A stretch of DNA of 64,000 nucleotides from positions 1 through 64,000 of the forward strand of contig JACJYP010000004.1 in assembly GCA_020636045.1 (NCBI GenBank), read 5' to 3'. Below are positions 45,601-52,977 of this stretch, piece by piece. The DNA is from Lewinellaceae bacterium. Lineage in GTDB: Bacteria > Bacteroidota > Bacteroidia > Chitinophagales > Saprospiraceae. Position 1 is the first letter of the stretch, and every line of letters starts with the position of its first letter. The position numbers and the translations under genes were made by a program. The notes under the pieces are model-generated. The model did no database searches and was not told where the DNA came from. It worked only from the letters and a program-made list of their open reading frames with translations.

Positions 45601-45797
45601 CGTTCAGGGTGTATGACCGATGGGGAGAAAAACTGTATGAGGACAGCGATTTCAGCGTGAATGACGAGACACGCGGCTGGGACGGCTCTTTCAGAGGGCG
45701 CAATTGCGACCCGGGTGTGTATGTCTGGTATGTAGAGGTAGAATACCGCGACGGCTACCGCGAGTCACTTTCCGGAAATGTTACCCTGATCAGGTGA
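39621..45797 (+). CDS. giant SprB-repeat surface adhesin with T9SS type B sorting domain
   Basis: 2058 residues. In order: signal peptide (1-21); a CUB domain (about 22-145); a PKD domain (EWNFGDGGISYGPGTSHAYQ, about 205-255); two proprotein-convertase P-like domains (about 300-470 and 575-730); a fibronectin III-like domain (about 780-860); and 13 SprB-type repeats (about 875-1875), each near C-n-GDxxGxxxxxxxGGxxPYxYxW. The end (PTGFSPNGDLTNDLL... to NVTLIR) is the gliding-motility-associated type B C-terminal domain. In Flavobacterium such proteins are moved along the surface by the T9SS/gliding machinery. Followed by a PorP/SprF gene. Confidence 0.92.
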   Translation: MTKAISLITISLAVFSGNILGQTYVMDGTPINDCSGTFYDSGGSNGNYGDNQSLTTTICSDGSAGTHIQLNFSGTDLAPGDELCFYDGPDAMAPLLSCSGDYPAGSPFVVQATAANPGGCLTVTFNSDALDNAGGWAAVISCVPSCQTVLADLVSTNPASVPLDTGWIDICPGERIFFNGAGIYPQNGLSYQQSDLTTIFEWNFGDGGISYGPGTSHAYQEPGGYIVQLFLTDDQGCRSTNYINQRVRVAPRPSFQLTGAVPAAICAGDTIHLNAAVNATSNGQTLAVAPVTASFSVEGSRSDSLALPDGTGIPYETSIFFTDFSPGQVLTDPNDLESICVNMEHSWMRDMEISITCPNGQSIILHNFGGQTGSEILLGIPNDNDLFNPIPGVGYDYCWTPNAPNPTWLQYANTNLPVGGTLPAGDYSPYQPFSGLVGCPLNGEWTITVTDLWPIDNGYIFSWGIKFKDALYPNIETFTPAIDSWNWNSHPTIFYATPDSISATPQNGGTAGYVFTVNDAFGCSWDTLISIPVYPFTHPACHTCQENYALLQDTTICESEPVSLNAESFGQDTFEVRFEAFPDYAIGNSNHPHNNPYASPIAVNSMGYNLLTNPAAQITSICMDIETDFDADLNIFLRSPDGKLLELSTGNGAAGDNYKITCFSPTATIPIVGNAAPFNGTYMPEGNWASLNNAVVNGNWSLLVSDGFGISQFGKVKWWSIGFNYFNSVNYSWTNAASLSCGNCPDPVASPASSTTYVVTTTDKFNCVHHDTATITVTNLFPAPANLNASAIGASSITWTWDAVAGASGYEVSINGGVWQPANGSLAHTVAGLISGDTVNIEVRAIGGSVTCLPEASSDTQIFVVCTLDASLGGTMPTLCAGTPTGSATISVTGAVLPVEYILNGSGPVYPNGNLNNILPAGDQYVVVRDADGCKDTVYFTITEPAALDLTASATDALCNGDPDGTVTASASGGTGNINYAWQGCAGGAMYNMAVVGGLYAGCYAITATDANGCSATDSVTIGEPPVYGFTSVQDSVSCNGGMDGSATILVTGGSPPYTYVWSGIGGNTPTITGLAAGFYFVNVIDSNACEAATFVQVFEPPPLVFDSITFKAVSCFGGNNGTATVFVHGGMPPYTYLWNNTQTTQKALNLIVGNYSVVVTDAGGCSVSASVVVTSPGELMIGFGNVVDEKCAGDCQGQATAQVTGGVMPYSYLWSTPLPNTQPGITGLCPGSYMVTVEDANGCTEDEKVTINAAVPIDIHLQAVPPACTGDNNGSLEAVVTGGESPYQIQWGAGGTGAILPNIPCGNYYMTLTDNAGCVKSDSAFLPCPEPVEILSIKAEKTSCFGTPDGQITVEAQGGTGQLSYLWNDPNAQIDSVATNLPVGVYTVTVSDGNGCSATASAGITEPSALTVTLSHTDVSCFNGSDGTVTANTFGGTGPFTYTWNTPQSDQKITDLPAGTYFVTVMDANGCTTTANTNITEPATAVEVMVTQTVFACFGENNGAATAIAMGGNGSPFNYQWSNNQIGPNATGLAAGTITVTATDSKGCSAVAGIETQQLAEIDANIAFVPPSCHGYNDGQAAVNLVTGGIGMGDTTKYNYEWSVPNSPNSIYVGNLPGGQAYTLTITDLQGCSGTFSFFITQPPPIVAQIATQNVSCNGLSDGSLQVTGIQGASLPATYTWSNSTTGPGISNLAAGNYILTIHAADGCIEQDTLTVTEPAPLAVSFEIMPLLCSGDNNASVEAMISGGTPGYSVNWNNGGTGTQIGNLGPGIYTANVTDMNGCVLTDSTAVERPDSMTIQVEKTDPGCFGASNGQIRLYVSGGQMPYRYSIDGVNFGGSSSFIGLKAGVYTILIRDNNSCITAYTDSLLQPPAVMVALGPDTTIVLGDSVLVIPDVSDAFGMVKYKWRSVLVEDLMCLDTPECSMIWAKPYQTNTYIVTVTDENGCKGSDDIVVNVIKPRGAYVPTGFSPNGDLTNDLLVVYGKSLQIRRVVSFRVYDRWGEKLYEDSDFSVNDETRGWDGSFRGRNCDPGVYVWYVEVEYRDGYRESLSGNVTLIR

Positions 45798-45857
45798 TCA
45801 GGTCGTGAAATATCCCTTTATTTGAGACACAAAAGCATAATCATTCTATTTCGAGCC

Positions 45858-46913
45858 ATGAAACAAGTGTACAAACCGGTTTTATCGATCGTACTGCTGC
45901 TCGCCACGCTGGGACAAATGAGTGCCCAGGATCCGCGATTCTCCCAGTACTATGCCTCTCCCTGGAACCTCAACCCGGCCATGACCGGCCTGTTTAACGG
46001 CCGGTGGAGGGTGACTGCAAATTATCGCGACCAATGGAGCAGTTTTTTGTCACCGGTGCCATTCCGCACCTATTCGGCTGCCGTGGATGCGCGATTTGAA
46101 GTGGGGCGACACGATTTTGCAGCCGTGGGGATCGGGGCCATGCATGATGAGGCCGGCACGGCCCGTTTCATGCAAAACAAGGCGCAGGTCGGCGCCGCAT
46201 TTCTGAAACAACTCAGCGGCGGCCGCTATAAGGCCAAACATTACCTGTCAGCCGGCGGCCAACTCGGTTTTGGCCAGAACTCTATCGACTGGGGCCGTCT
46301 GTGGTTCAGCCGGCAATACGACCCGGTGGCAGAAGCCCCGGACCCTACCGTGTCGAACGGAGAGCCGAATGCCGATGCAAATACCGATATGTATGTTGAT
46401 TTCAACGCCGGTTTGCTCTGGTATGTCTTGTTTGAAGAAGACGGCTTCATATACCTCGGCGGCGCCTTGCATCATATCAACGAACCTGGCATTTCGCTGG
46501 TCCAGGACGATCAGGAATCGCTGTATTCCCGCTGGTCGGCGCATGCCGGCGGACAAATCCCCCTCACTACCAACTTTGGCGTGTTGCCCGGGGCGCTGGT
46601 CATGAAACAGGGCCCGGCATTCGAAACAGATTTCGGCGTCAATTTTCGCTATTCCAACAACGACCTGAACGAGTTGGCGTTGCGCGCAGGGGCATGGGCC
46701 AGACTCGGCAACAAACTCGATCAAAGCCTGCAGATGGATGCAATCACCGTCGTCGGCATGGTCGAACTGAATCGCTGGACCTTCGGACTGAGTTACGATA
46801 TTACGGTTTCAAGCCTTACAGATGCCAATAATTCGCGGGGCGCTTTCGAAATTTCGCTGATGTACGTACATCCTGGCGAACGCAGGGCCCGCATTGTTTG
46901 TCCAAACTTTTAA
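45858..46913 (+). CDS. PorP/SprF family T9SS outer-membrane protein
   Basis: 351 residues from the ATG at 45858 with a signal peptide (MKQVYKPVLSIVLLLATLGQMSAQ). The signature DPRFSQYYASPWNLNPAMTGLFNGRWRVTANYRDQW is diagnostic for the PorP/SprF family, and the rest is a predicted barrel. SprF proteins are dedicated partners for export of type B-CTD adhesins and are encoded next to them, as here. The pairing strengthens the call on both. Confidence 0.92.
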   Translation: MKQVYKPVLSIVLLLATLGQMSAQDPRFSQYYASPWNLNPAMTGLFNGRWRVTANYRDQWSSFLSPVPFRTYSAAVDARFEVGRHDFAAVGIGAMHDEAGTARFMQNKAQVGAAFLKQLSGGRYKAKHYLSAGGQLGFGQNSIDWGRLWFSRQYDPVAEAPDPTVSNGEPNADANTDMYVDFNAGLLWYVLFEEDGFIYLGGALHHINEPGISLVQDDQESLYSRWSAHAGGQIPLTTNFGVLPGALVMKQGPAFETDFGVNFRYSNNDLNELALRAGAWARLGNKLDQSLQMDAITVVGMVELNRWTFGLSYDITVSSLTDANNSRGAFEISLMYVHPGERRARIVCPNF

Positions 46914-46922
46914 TACTGCCTG

Positions 46923-48827
46923 ATGAAAAAATTTCTGCTGCTGGCGTGCATGCTGCCCGCCCTTTTATCCGCACAATCCTCCTGGAAATACCTTCACGTA
47001 TCGCCCGCCCAGCCCGGGCAAGGCGAAAAGATCCAACTTGAATACGATCTGACTGAAAATCCGTTGGCCAATTCGGATGCCTTTGACCTGGTGGTTGTGG
47101 AATATGATGGAAAAGAACCTGTGGCCATTGAAGTAAGCCAACAAAATATCAATAACAAGATCGTGGCATCCGTGCCCCTTAGCGCCGGGGCACTTGTTGT
47201 ATATGTAGGTATGGAATGCGGAGAAAAGTCGGATAATAACATGGGTGCAGGGTATTTTATCTACCTGAACGACCGCAACGGAAAGCCCATCCCGGAAAGC
47301 AAGGCCGCTCACGCACTGCTTTATCGCAACTACGGCGGCTACGGTAAACTCGACCGGAAAGCAGACCTCACACTCGATCTGTTGAATGAAGCCTTCGCAC
47401 TTCAACCCGACCTTCAATACAAGCCAGATTATCTATCACTGTATGTCTCGACATATCTGGGGGTTAACAAAAACAGCGATGAAGCCAGGGAAGAGGTGCT
47501 CAAACGCCTGGAAAAAGCCGAGCAATACGAAAAAGCGGACGAAGTGCTGCTGACAAGTATCATGCGGCTTTACAGCAGGCTGGCGCCCGAAAAGTCAAAA
47601 GCGCTGAAAGAGCGGATCACGACCGACTACCCCAAAGGCGCCACGGCGCGATCGGAACGACTGGTTTCGATCGGCACCGTACCGGAACTGGACAAACAGG
47701 AGGCGCTTTTAGAAGCATTCGGCAATGAATTCCCGCCGCAGACAGATGGAGATCGGAGCATGCTGTCCAATGCATATACGATATTGGCAGGGAAAGTCGC
47801 TGATGAAAAGAACTGGGATAAATTCCATGCGATCGCAGAGCATATTTCAGCCGGTCAGCGGGCAAGCATATTCAATAACCTCGCCTGGGATCTGGCGGAA
47901 AAAGGAGAGGATGTCGATCAGGCCAACCGCATGGCCGCTATGGCTACCGAATGGGCGCGCATGGATATGATCGCCCCGTCAGGGGTGTTGCCGGCATTTC
48001 TCACCCGCGAGCAATGGCAATCGCGGCGCGAAGGGATGTATGCCAACTACTCCGATACGTATGCCTATGTGCTTGATAAAAGCGGCAACCCGCAAGCCGC
48101 CGCTGATATGCAGGCGAAAGCGATCGCGCTGATGGACGAAGCGCCCGCCGAATTTTGTGATCGGCATATCACCTACCTGCAACACGCCAACGCTCCAAAT
48201 CTGCGCCATCAACTCGAATCCTATATTCTGAACGGTCAGGCTAATTCCAACATGAAAGACCTGTTCAAACAATTATATCAGGCCGAAGACCGCTCTGAAA
48301 TGGGCGCAGCATCCTATCTGGCACAAATGGAGCAGGTCGCGCACGCAAAGAAAAAGCAGCATTTGTTGCAGACCATGATCGACGAGCCGGCGCCGGCCTT
48401 TAGTCTGAAAAACCTGAAAGGTGAAACGGTAACGCTCGGGCAGATGAAGGGCAAAGTTGTTATTCTGGACTTCTGGGCTACCTGGTGCGGCCCATGCAAG
48501 GCATCTTTTCCGGGCATGCAAACGACCCTTGACAAGTACAAAGACGATCAAAATGTGGCATTTCTGTTTATCGATACCTGGGAAAAAGTGGATGACAAGG
48601 AGCAAAACGCCACTACATTCATCCAGGAAAAAGGATACTCGTTCAACGTGCTGATGGACAACGACAACCAGGTAGTATCGTCATTCGGAGTATCGGGCAT
48701 TCCGACAAAATTCATCCTTGATAAAAACGGAAAGATCCGCTTTAAAAGCATCGGTTACAGCGGAAATGCCGACGAACTCGTCGACGAACTATCGATCATG
48801 ATCGATATCGCCAAAGGCCAGCCTTGA
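46923..48827 (+). CDS. periplasmic TlpA-like thioredoxin with helical-repeat domain
   Basis: 634 residues with a signal peptide (MKKFLLLACMLPALLSAQ). Residues about 20-130 form a beta-rich domain, 130-480 are TPR-like helices, and the C-terminal 150 residues are a redoxin domain with WCGPC at 521-525 inside VILDFWATWCGPCKASFPGM and the cis-Pro in GIPTKFIL. It should reduce or rearrange disulphides in the periplasm. It starts 9 bp after the PorP/SprF stop; the cysteine-containing adhesin repeats are a possible client, which is inference. Confidence 0.88.
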   Translation: MKKFLLLACMLPALLSAQSSWKYLHVSPAQPGQGEKIQLEYDLTENPLANSDAFDLVVVEYDGKEPVAIEVSQQNINNKIVASVPLSAGALVVYVGMECGEKSDNNMGAGYFIYLNDRNGKPIPESKAAHALLYRNYGGYGKLDRKADLTLDLLNEAFALQPDLQYKPDYLSLYVSTYLGVNKNSDEAREEVLKRLEKAEQYEKADEVLLTSIMRLYSRLAPEKSKALKERITTDYPKGATARSERLVSIGTVPELDKQEALLEAFGNEFPPQTDGDRSMLSNAYTILAGKVADEKNWDKFHAIAEHISAGQRASIFNNLAWDLAEKGEDVDQANRMAAMATEWARMDMIAPSGVLPAFLTREQWQSRREGMYANYSDTYAYVLDKSGNPQAAADMQAKAIALMDEAPAEFCDRHITYLQHANAPNLRHQLESYILNGQANSNMKDLFKQLYQAEDRSEMGAASYLAQMEQVAHAKKKQHLLQTMIDEPAPAFSLKNLKGETVTLGQMKGKVVILDFWATWCGPCKASFPGMQTTLDKYKDDQNVAFLFIDTWEKVDDKEQNATTFIQEKGYSFNVLMDNDNQVVSSFGVSGIPTKFILDKNGKIRFKSIGYSGNADELVDELSIMIDIAKGQP

Positions 48828-48837
48828 AAACGAAGAG

Positions 48838-49272
48838 ATGAAACCTTTCAGGATACCGGTAGCCCTGAGGTGGGCAGATTTTGATCCGAATTTTCACCTG
48901 CGCCATTCGGTGTACTACGATTTCGGCGCCATGGCGCGGGTGGAATTTCTGAACGCAGCGGGTGTCACAAGCGCTTTTATGGAAGAACACCGGATAGGCC
49001 CCGTTCTCTTCAGGGAAGAAGCCCTGTTCAGGCGCGAAGTCCGGCCCGGCGATGAATTGTTCGTAGACGTCAAGATATCCCGCCTGCGCGCCAACGGCAC
49101 CCGTTTCAGCATGCGGCACGAATTGTCGCGCGCCGACGGCACCTGTTGCGCAGTTATGAATGTGGACGGCGCCTGGATCGATATGCAACGCCGAAAACTG
49201 GCCGAACCACCCCAAGAGGTGATCGACGCGCTGACACAGGGGCCCCGCACTGAAGATTTTGAATGGCAATAA
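48838..49272 (+). CDS. acyl-CoA thioesterase (hotdog fold)
   Basis: 144 residues. The N-terminal VALRWADFDPNFHLRHSVYYDFGAMARVEFL is the 4HBT-type motif, with the catalytic Asp in the WADFDPNFHLRH stretch. The remainder (FRREVRPGDELFVDVKISRLRANGTRFSMRHEL) forms the hotdog sheet. It hydrolyses an acyl-CoA, chain length unknown. It starts 10 bp after the TlpA-like gene in what appears to be one operon. Confidence 0.88.
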   Translation: MKPFRIPVALRWADFDPNFHLRHSVYYDFGAMARVEFLNAAGVTSAFMEEHRIGPVLFREEALFRREVRPGDELFVDVKISRLRANGTRFSMRHELSRADGTCCAVMNVDGAWIDMQRRKLAEPPQEVIDALTQGPRTEDFEWQ

Positions 49273-49297
49273 GCCCCAAACTCCCGCCTCCTGAAAG

Positions 49298-49305
49298 TAC
49301 ATTTG
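49298..49305 (+). promoter_or_regulatory. -7-like box TACATTTG four bases before an ATG
   Basis: An exact TAnnTTTG match at 49298-49305 with the ATG at 49310. If used, the transcript would start at or next to the start codon. The same geometry occurs at 50720 and, with one mismatch, at 61358. Confidence 0.35.
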
Positions 49306-49309
49306 CCGC

Positions 49310-50275
49310 ATGGCGTCCGTACGACACTCTTTTATTTCCGTTGTTGGTGTTATTCAATCGCATCGCTATATCCGCGAACTGCCGGACTGGCTCACAGGCC
49401 TGCACCTTGAACTGGAAAGCCATTTTTCGGATTATGAGTTTGTGGTCGTCAACAACCACTGCGAGCAAACGGATATCGATGCCGTGATCACTCCCCTGCC
49501 TGAAGCGATCAGAAAAAACATTTTCCTCCTCAACCTGAGCGCTCCGGTAAGCCGGGACAATGCATTTCTGGCGGGTCTCGATCGCGCCAACGGCGATTAT
49601 ACCGTCATATTCGAGTTTGACTTCAGTGAAAAACCCGCCTACCTTACTCAACTTTGGGAAATAAGCCAGACCGGCAAAGACATTGTGTATCTGCGTGGAA
49701 AAGACCGGCGCCTCCCGCTTGCCCATCGCCTGCTGTACAAAGTGTTTTACAGCATTATGCAGCGGTATTCCGGCCTTAAACTCGACCCGCGCGCGCACCA
49801 TACCCGCATCATCAGCCGCCGGGCGCTGAATTCCTTGTTGAGGCTTCGGGAAAACAGCCGGTATCTGAAGGCCAACTATGCTTTGGTAGGATACAATACG
49901 GCATGGATTGAGGCGGACGAACCCTTGGTGCCCGACCCCGAGACCACATTCGGGAAGCAGTTTCGCAGTTCCCTGGTGGTCATCACCTCTTTCACGACTT
50001 TTCTGCGGACCTTGTTGCTCTGGATATTCCTCTTTTCCGTAGTGGTCGCGGTCGTAGCCATCATCAATGCTGTAAAAGTGAAAATGACCAACGTGGATGT
50101 TTTCGGCGAGCACGTGGAAAGCCTGTCCGGTTGGGCTTTTCTGGTAGTACTTATTTCATTTTTCTTTGCCGTCACCTGCCTTAATCTTTACATTATGTCG
50201 ATCTATCTGTCCAACATATACAGCGAAATCAAGAACCGGCCCCTGTATATCATCGAATCTGTAAAACGTTATTGA
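49310..50275 (+). CDS. GT2-like membrane glycosyltransferase
   Basis: 321 residues. The N-terminal GT-A fold (ISVVGVIQSHRYIRELPDW, YEFVVVNNHC, YTVIFEFDFSEKPAYL) lacks a clear DxD. EFDF occupies that position, so activity is uncertain. Two C-terminal membrane helices (LLLWIFLFSVVVAVVAII and LSGWAFLVVLISFFFAVTC) match the DPMS/GtrB type that loads sugars on polyprenyl phosphate. The ATG is preceded by TACATTTG four bases away, a possible promoter for a leaderless mRNA. Confidence 0.75.
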   Translation: MASVRHSFISVVGVIQSHRYIRELPDWLTGLHLELESHFSDYEFVVVNNHCEQTDIDAVITPLPEAIRKNIFLLNLSAPVSRDNAFLAGLDRANGDYTVIFEFDFSEKPAYLTQLWEISQTGKDIVYLRGKDRRLPLAHRLLYKVFYSIMQRYSGLKLDPRAHHTRIISRRALNSLLRLRENSRYLKANYALVGYNTAWIEADEPLVPDPETTFGKQFRSSLVVITSFTTFLRTLLLWIFLFSVVVAVVAIINAVKVKMTNVDVFGEHVESLSGWAFLVVLISFFFAVTCLNLYIMSIYLSNIYSEIKNRPLYIIESVKRY

Positions 50276-50309
50276 AAACTTAAATTTACTGATTTCCAGT
50301 AACATCCAT

Positions 50310-50317
50310 TATCTTTG
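50310..50317 (+). promoter_or_regulatory. -7 box TATCTTTG for the cold-shock gene
   Basis: An exact TAnnTTTG match 43 bp before the ATG at 50361, giving a 5' leader of about 35 nt. There is no TTG at the usual -33 distance. Confidence 0.55.
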
Positions 50318-50360
50318 TACCGGCAAATGCCGATTTTTTCATTTTTTAAAGTTTTCAGTA

Positions 50361-50552
50361 ATGTTTAAAGGAACAGTTAAGTTCTTTAATGAAACCAAAG
50401 GTTTTGGTTTTATTGTTGACTCCGCCTCCGGCGAAGAAATCTTTGTTCACGCAAGCGGCTTGGTAGACAAGATCCGCGAGGGTGATGTCGTCACGTTCGA
50501 AACCCAGCGTGGCAAAAAAGGCATGAATGCAGTGAATGTTCAGATCGCCTGA
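50361..50552 (+). CDS. cold shock domain protein (CspA family)
   Basis: 63 residues forming one OB-fold cold shock domain. It shows GTVKFFNETKGFGFI (RNP1 KGFGFI) and EIFVHASGL (RNP2), and ends GKKGMNAVNVQIA. It binds single-stranded RNA or DNA and keeps mRNA unstructured. It has its own -7 box and a strong terminator, so it is a monocistronic unit inside a longer co-directional run. Confidence 0.95.
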   Translation: MFKGTVKFFNETKGFGFIVDSASGEEIFVHASGLVDKIREGDVVTFETQRGKKGMNAVNVQIA

Positions 50553-50587
50553 TATCGGTCTGACATTGTAATGATAAAAATGCGGAA

Positions 50588-50616
50588 CTCCGGCAGGCAA
50601 CTGCCGGAGTTTTTTT
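50588..50616 (+). terminator. intrinsic terminator of the cold-shock gene
   Basis: A perfect 9-bp stem CTCCGGCAG / CTGCCGGAG (50588-50596 and 50601-50609) with a GCAA tetraloop, then seven T residues. Confidence 0.92.
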
Positions 50617-50719
50617 GTGTACCGCACCTGCCCCGACCGAATACGCCCCTTGCATAAAATTCCGTTCCATATTGTCTGTTCCGGGCGAACACCTGACCAT
50701 CCGATTGCTTCGATTCATG

Positions 50720-50727
50720 TACATTTG
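50720..50727 (+). promoter_or_regulatory. -7-like box TACATTTG five bases before an ATG
   Basis: An exact TAnnTTTG match at 50720-50727 with the ATG of the beta-helix gene at 50733. It follows the cold-shock terminator, so the downstream operon needs its own promoter; this is the best candidate and would give a leaderless mRNA. Confidence 0.45.
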
Positions 50728-50732
50728 AACAT

Positions 50733-51941
50733 ATGAAACCTCGCATCCCGCAACCTCTGATCGCTTTTCTTTTGTTTTTGTACGCTTCCCTGCTGACAGC
50801 CCAGCCCGACCTGGAAAAACAACTGCAAACCCGGCTGATCCTGGCGGAGGACGGCGACGTGATCGAATTGCCCGCAGCGAAGATCGAGCTGAGTAACACC
50901 CTGTCGATAGACGCCAAAAAGCGGATCACCCTGCGTGGTGCAGGGCAGGATAAAACCCTGTTGTCGTTCAAAAAACAAAAACAGGGCGCTGAAGGGCTCA
51001 AGGTGACCAATTCAGAAGATATCGTCCTTGAGAACTTTACGATCGAGGATGCAAAGGGCGACCTGATCAAGACGCAGTCGGTCAACAAGATCGTTTTCAG
51101 GGATATCACAGCCCGCTGGAACGGAAAACCGAAAAAGTCGAACGGCTCATATGCCATTTACCCGGTGCAATGCCAGAATGTGCGTATAGAGCGCTGCACG
51201 GCCATCGGCGCTTCCGACGCAGGTTTGTACGTGGGACAATCCGACAGCGTCTGGATCACGCGTTGTTATGCCAAAAACAATGTGGCGGGCATTGAGATCG
51301 AGAACACCACGCATGCCTGGGTTTACGGGAATTTTGCTGCTTACAATACGGGCGGCATCCTTGTTTTCGATCTGCCCGACCTGCCCAAGAAGCGCGGCGG
51401 CCATGTGAAAGTGTGGAAAAACAAGGTCGTGCAAAACAACTACCGGAACTTTGCCCCGAAGGGCAATATCGTCGGCAAGGTGCCGCCCGGCACCGGCATC
51501 ATGGTGCTGGCGACCAACCATGTGGAGATCCACGATAACTTCATCATGGATAACAGGACCGCCTCGACGGCCATCGTGAGTTATTTTATCACGGAAAACA
51601 AGATCAACGACAAGGAATACAACCCCTATCCTTCCGGTATTTATGTACACAACAACGTGTACTCCGAAGGGAAACGCATGCCTACCTGGAAAAACAAACT
51701 CGGTTTTTTGTTTTGGCTGAAGTTCGGGCGGAAGGTTCCGCATATACTTTACGACGGCATACAGGACCCCGGCCACCTGCCGGCCGACGGAAAAATGGCG
51801 CCCGCCGCCCGCATCTGCATCCGCGATAACGAAAATGGCAGTTTTGCCAACCTGAAGGCCGACAAGAAATTCAAAGGCATCAGCAGGGACCTTCAACCAT
51901 ATCAATGCGACCATGAACCGATCCCGTTCGATCCGGAATAA
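50733..51941 (+). CDS. secreted parallel beta-helix protein (TIGR03805-like)
   Basis: 402 residues with a signal peptide (MKPRIPQPLIAFLLFLYASLLTAQ). Regular right-handed helix rungs follow (ITLRGAGQDKTLLSF, LKVTNSEDIVLENFTIEDA, NKIVFRDITARW, VRIERCTAIGASDAGLYVGQSDSVWITRC, AGIEIENTTHAWVYGN, GIMVLATNHVEIHDN). It matches the family that is regularly encoded beside an SO2930-type diheme cytochrome, which is exactly the next gene, overlapping by 29 bp. The function of the pair is unknown. Confidence 0.82.
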   Translation: MKPRIPQPLIAFLLFLYASLLTAQPDLEKQLQTRLILAEDGDVIELPAAKIELSNTLSIDAKKRITLRGAGQDKTLLSFKKQKQGAEGLKVTNSEDIVLENFTIEDAKGDLIKTQSVNKIVFRDITARWNGKPKKSNGSYAIYPVQCQNVRIERCTAIGASDAGLYVGQSDSVWITRCYAKNNVAGIEIENTTHAWVYGNFAAYNTGGILVFDLPDLPKKRGGHVKVWKNKVVQNNYRNFAPKGNIVGKVPPGTGIMVLATNHVEIHDNFIMDNRTASTAIVSYFITENKINDKEYNPYPSGIYVHNNVYSEGKRMPTWKNKLGFLFWLKFGRKVPHILYDGIQDPGHLPADGKMAPAARICIRDNENGSFANLKADKKFKGISRDLQPYQCDHEPIPFDPE

Positions 51942-52977
51942 GCATTTTTTTGTGCTAATTTGCCTGTCGGGCATCATGCTTTCAGTGGCCCGCCGGCAGA
52001 TGCCCAATGCTGAAGCGCCAAAGTTGCACCTGTCCGAATATGGCTTTTTTTCAGGCAAACTCAGCAACCTGGCGCCAGCGCAGCGCGTTTACCCGTACGA
52101 TGTGAACGCCCCCTTGTTCTCCGACTATGCAGTAAAGGCCCGCTTCTTCTATCTGCCGGAAAGGACAAAGATCAGCCTTTCCGACTCCCTGGCCTGGGAT
52201 TTTCCGGAGGGGTCGATCCTGATCAAAAATTTCTTTTATCCGCTCGACGCCGGCAAGCCGGAATCCGGGCGACGCATCCTGGAGACCCGGCTGCTGCTCA
52301 GGGAAGAAAAGGGCTGGAAGGCGCTCGAGTATCTCTGGAATGAAGACCAGGACGACGCTACACTTGAAGTTGCAGGCGCCGGTTTTCCGGTTAGTTGGGT
52401 CGGGCCCGACGGTAAAAAGAAAGAGATACAGTACATCGCGCCCAACCTCAATCAGTGCAAAGGCTGCCATTCATACGATGGCCGGTTTGTGCCCCTAGGC
52501 ACCTCCACCAGACAGTTGAACAGATCGGTGAATGGCAAAAACCAACTGGCTGACTGGGCGGAGCAGGGATTGCTATCGAGTGATCATGAGTTTGATCCCG
52601 CTACCCTGCCTCAAATGGTAGATTACCGCTTGGAGCACACTACGTCGGCAATGCTGAACGAGCAGGCACGGGCTTATCTCGATGCCAACTGTGCCCATTG
52701 CCACAATCCGCACGGCCCGGCCGCCAGCAGCGGAATGTTCCTGAATATCGGAGAATTGCAACCCGGACGCCTGGGCGTAAACAAACCGCCCGTAGCAGCG
52801 GGTCGCGGCAGCGGCAGGCGGAAATACGGCATTGTGCCGGGCAAGCCGCAGGAAAGTATCCTCGTCTACCGCATGGAAAGCGACGATCCGGGCGTCCGCA
52901 TGCCCGAATTGGGCCGACAACTGCCGCACAAGGAAGGAATCGACCTGATCCGGTCATGGATCAGGGAAATGAAATGA
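51913..52977 (+). CDS. SO2930 family diheme c-type cytochrome
   Basis: 354 residues. A hydrophobic N-terminal segment (HFFVLICLSGIMLSVA) should direct export. Two haem c sites are present: CKGCH near residue 184 in NLNQCKGCHSYDGRFVPLG, and CAHCH near residue 258 in DANCAHCHNPHG. The tail (GKPQESILVYRMESDDPGVRMPELGR) is typical of the family. It begins inside the beta-helix gene and its stop overlaps the folP start, so the three genes are tightly coupled. An electron-transfer role is inferred from the haems. Confidence 0.88.
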   Translation: MNRSRSIRNKHFFVLICLSGIMLSVARRQMPNAEAPKLHLSEYGFFSGKLSNLAPAQRVYPYDVNAPLFSDYAVKARFFYLPERTKISLSDSLAWDFPEGSILIKNFFYPLDAGKPESGRRILETRLLLREEKGWKALEYLWNEDQDDATLEVAGAGFPVSWVGPDGKKKEIQYIAPNLNQCKGCHSYDGRFVPLGTSTRQLNRSVNGKNQLADWAEQGLLSSDHEFDPATLPQMVDYRLEHTTSAMLNEQARAYLDANCAHCHNPHGPAASSGMFLNIGELQPGRLGVNKPPVAAGRGSGRRKYGIVPGKPQESILVYRMESDDPGVRMPELGRQLPHKEGIDLIRSWIREMK

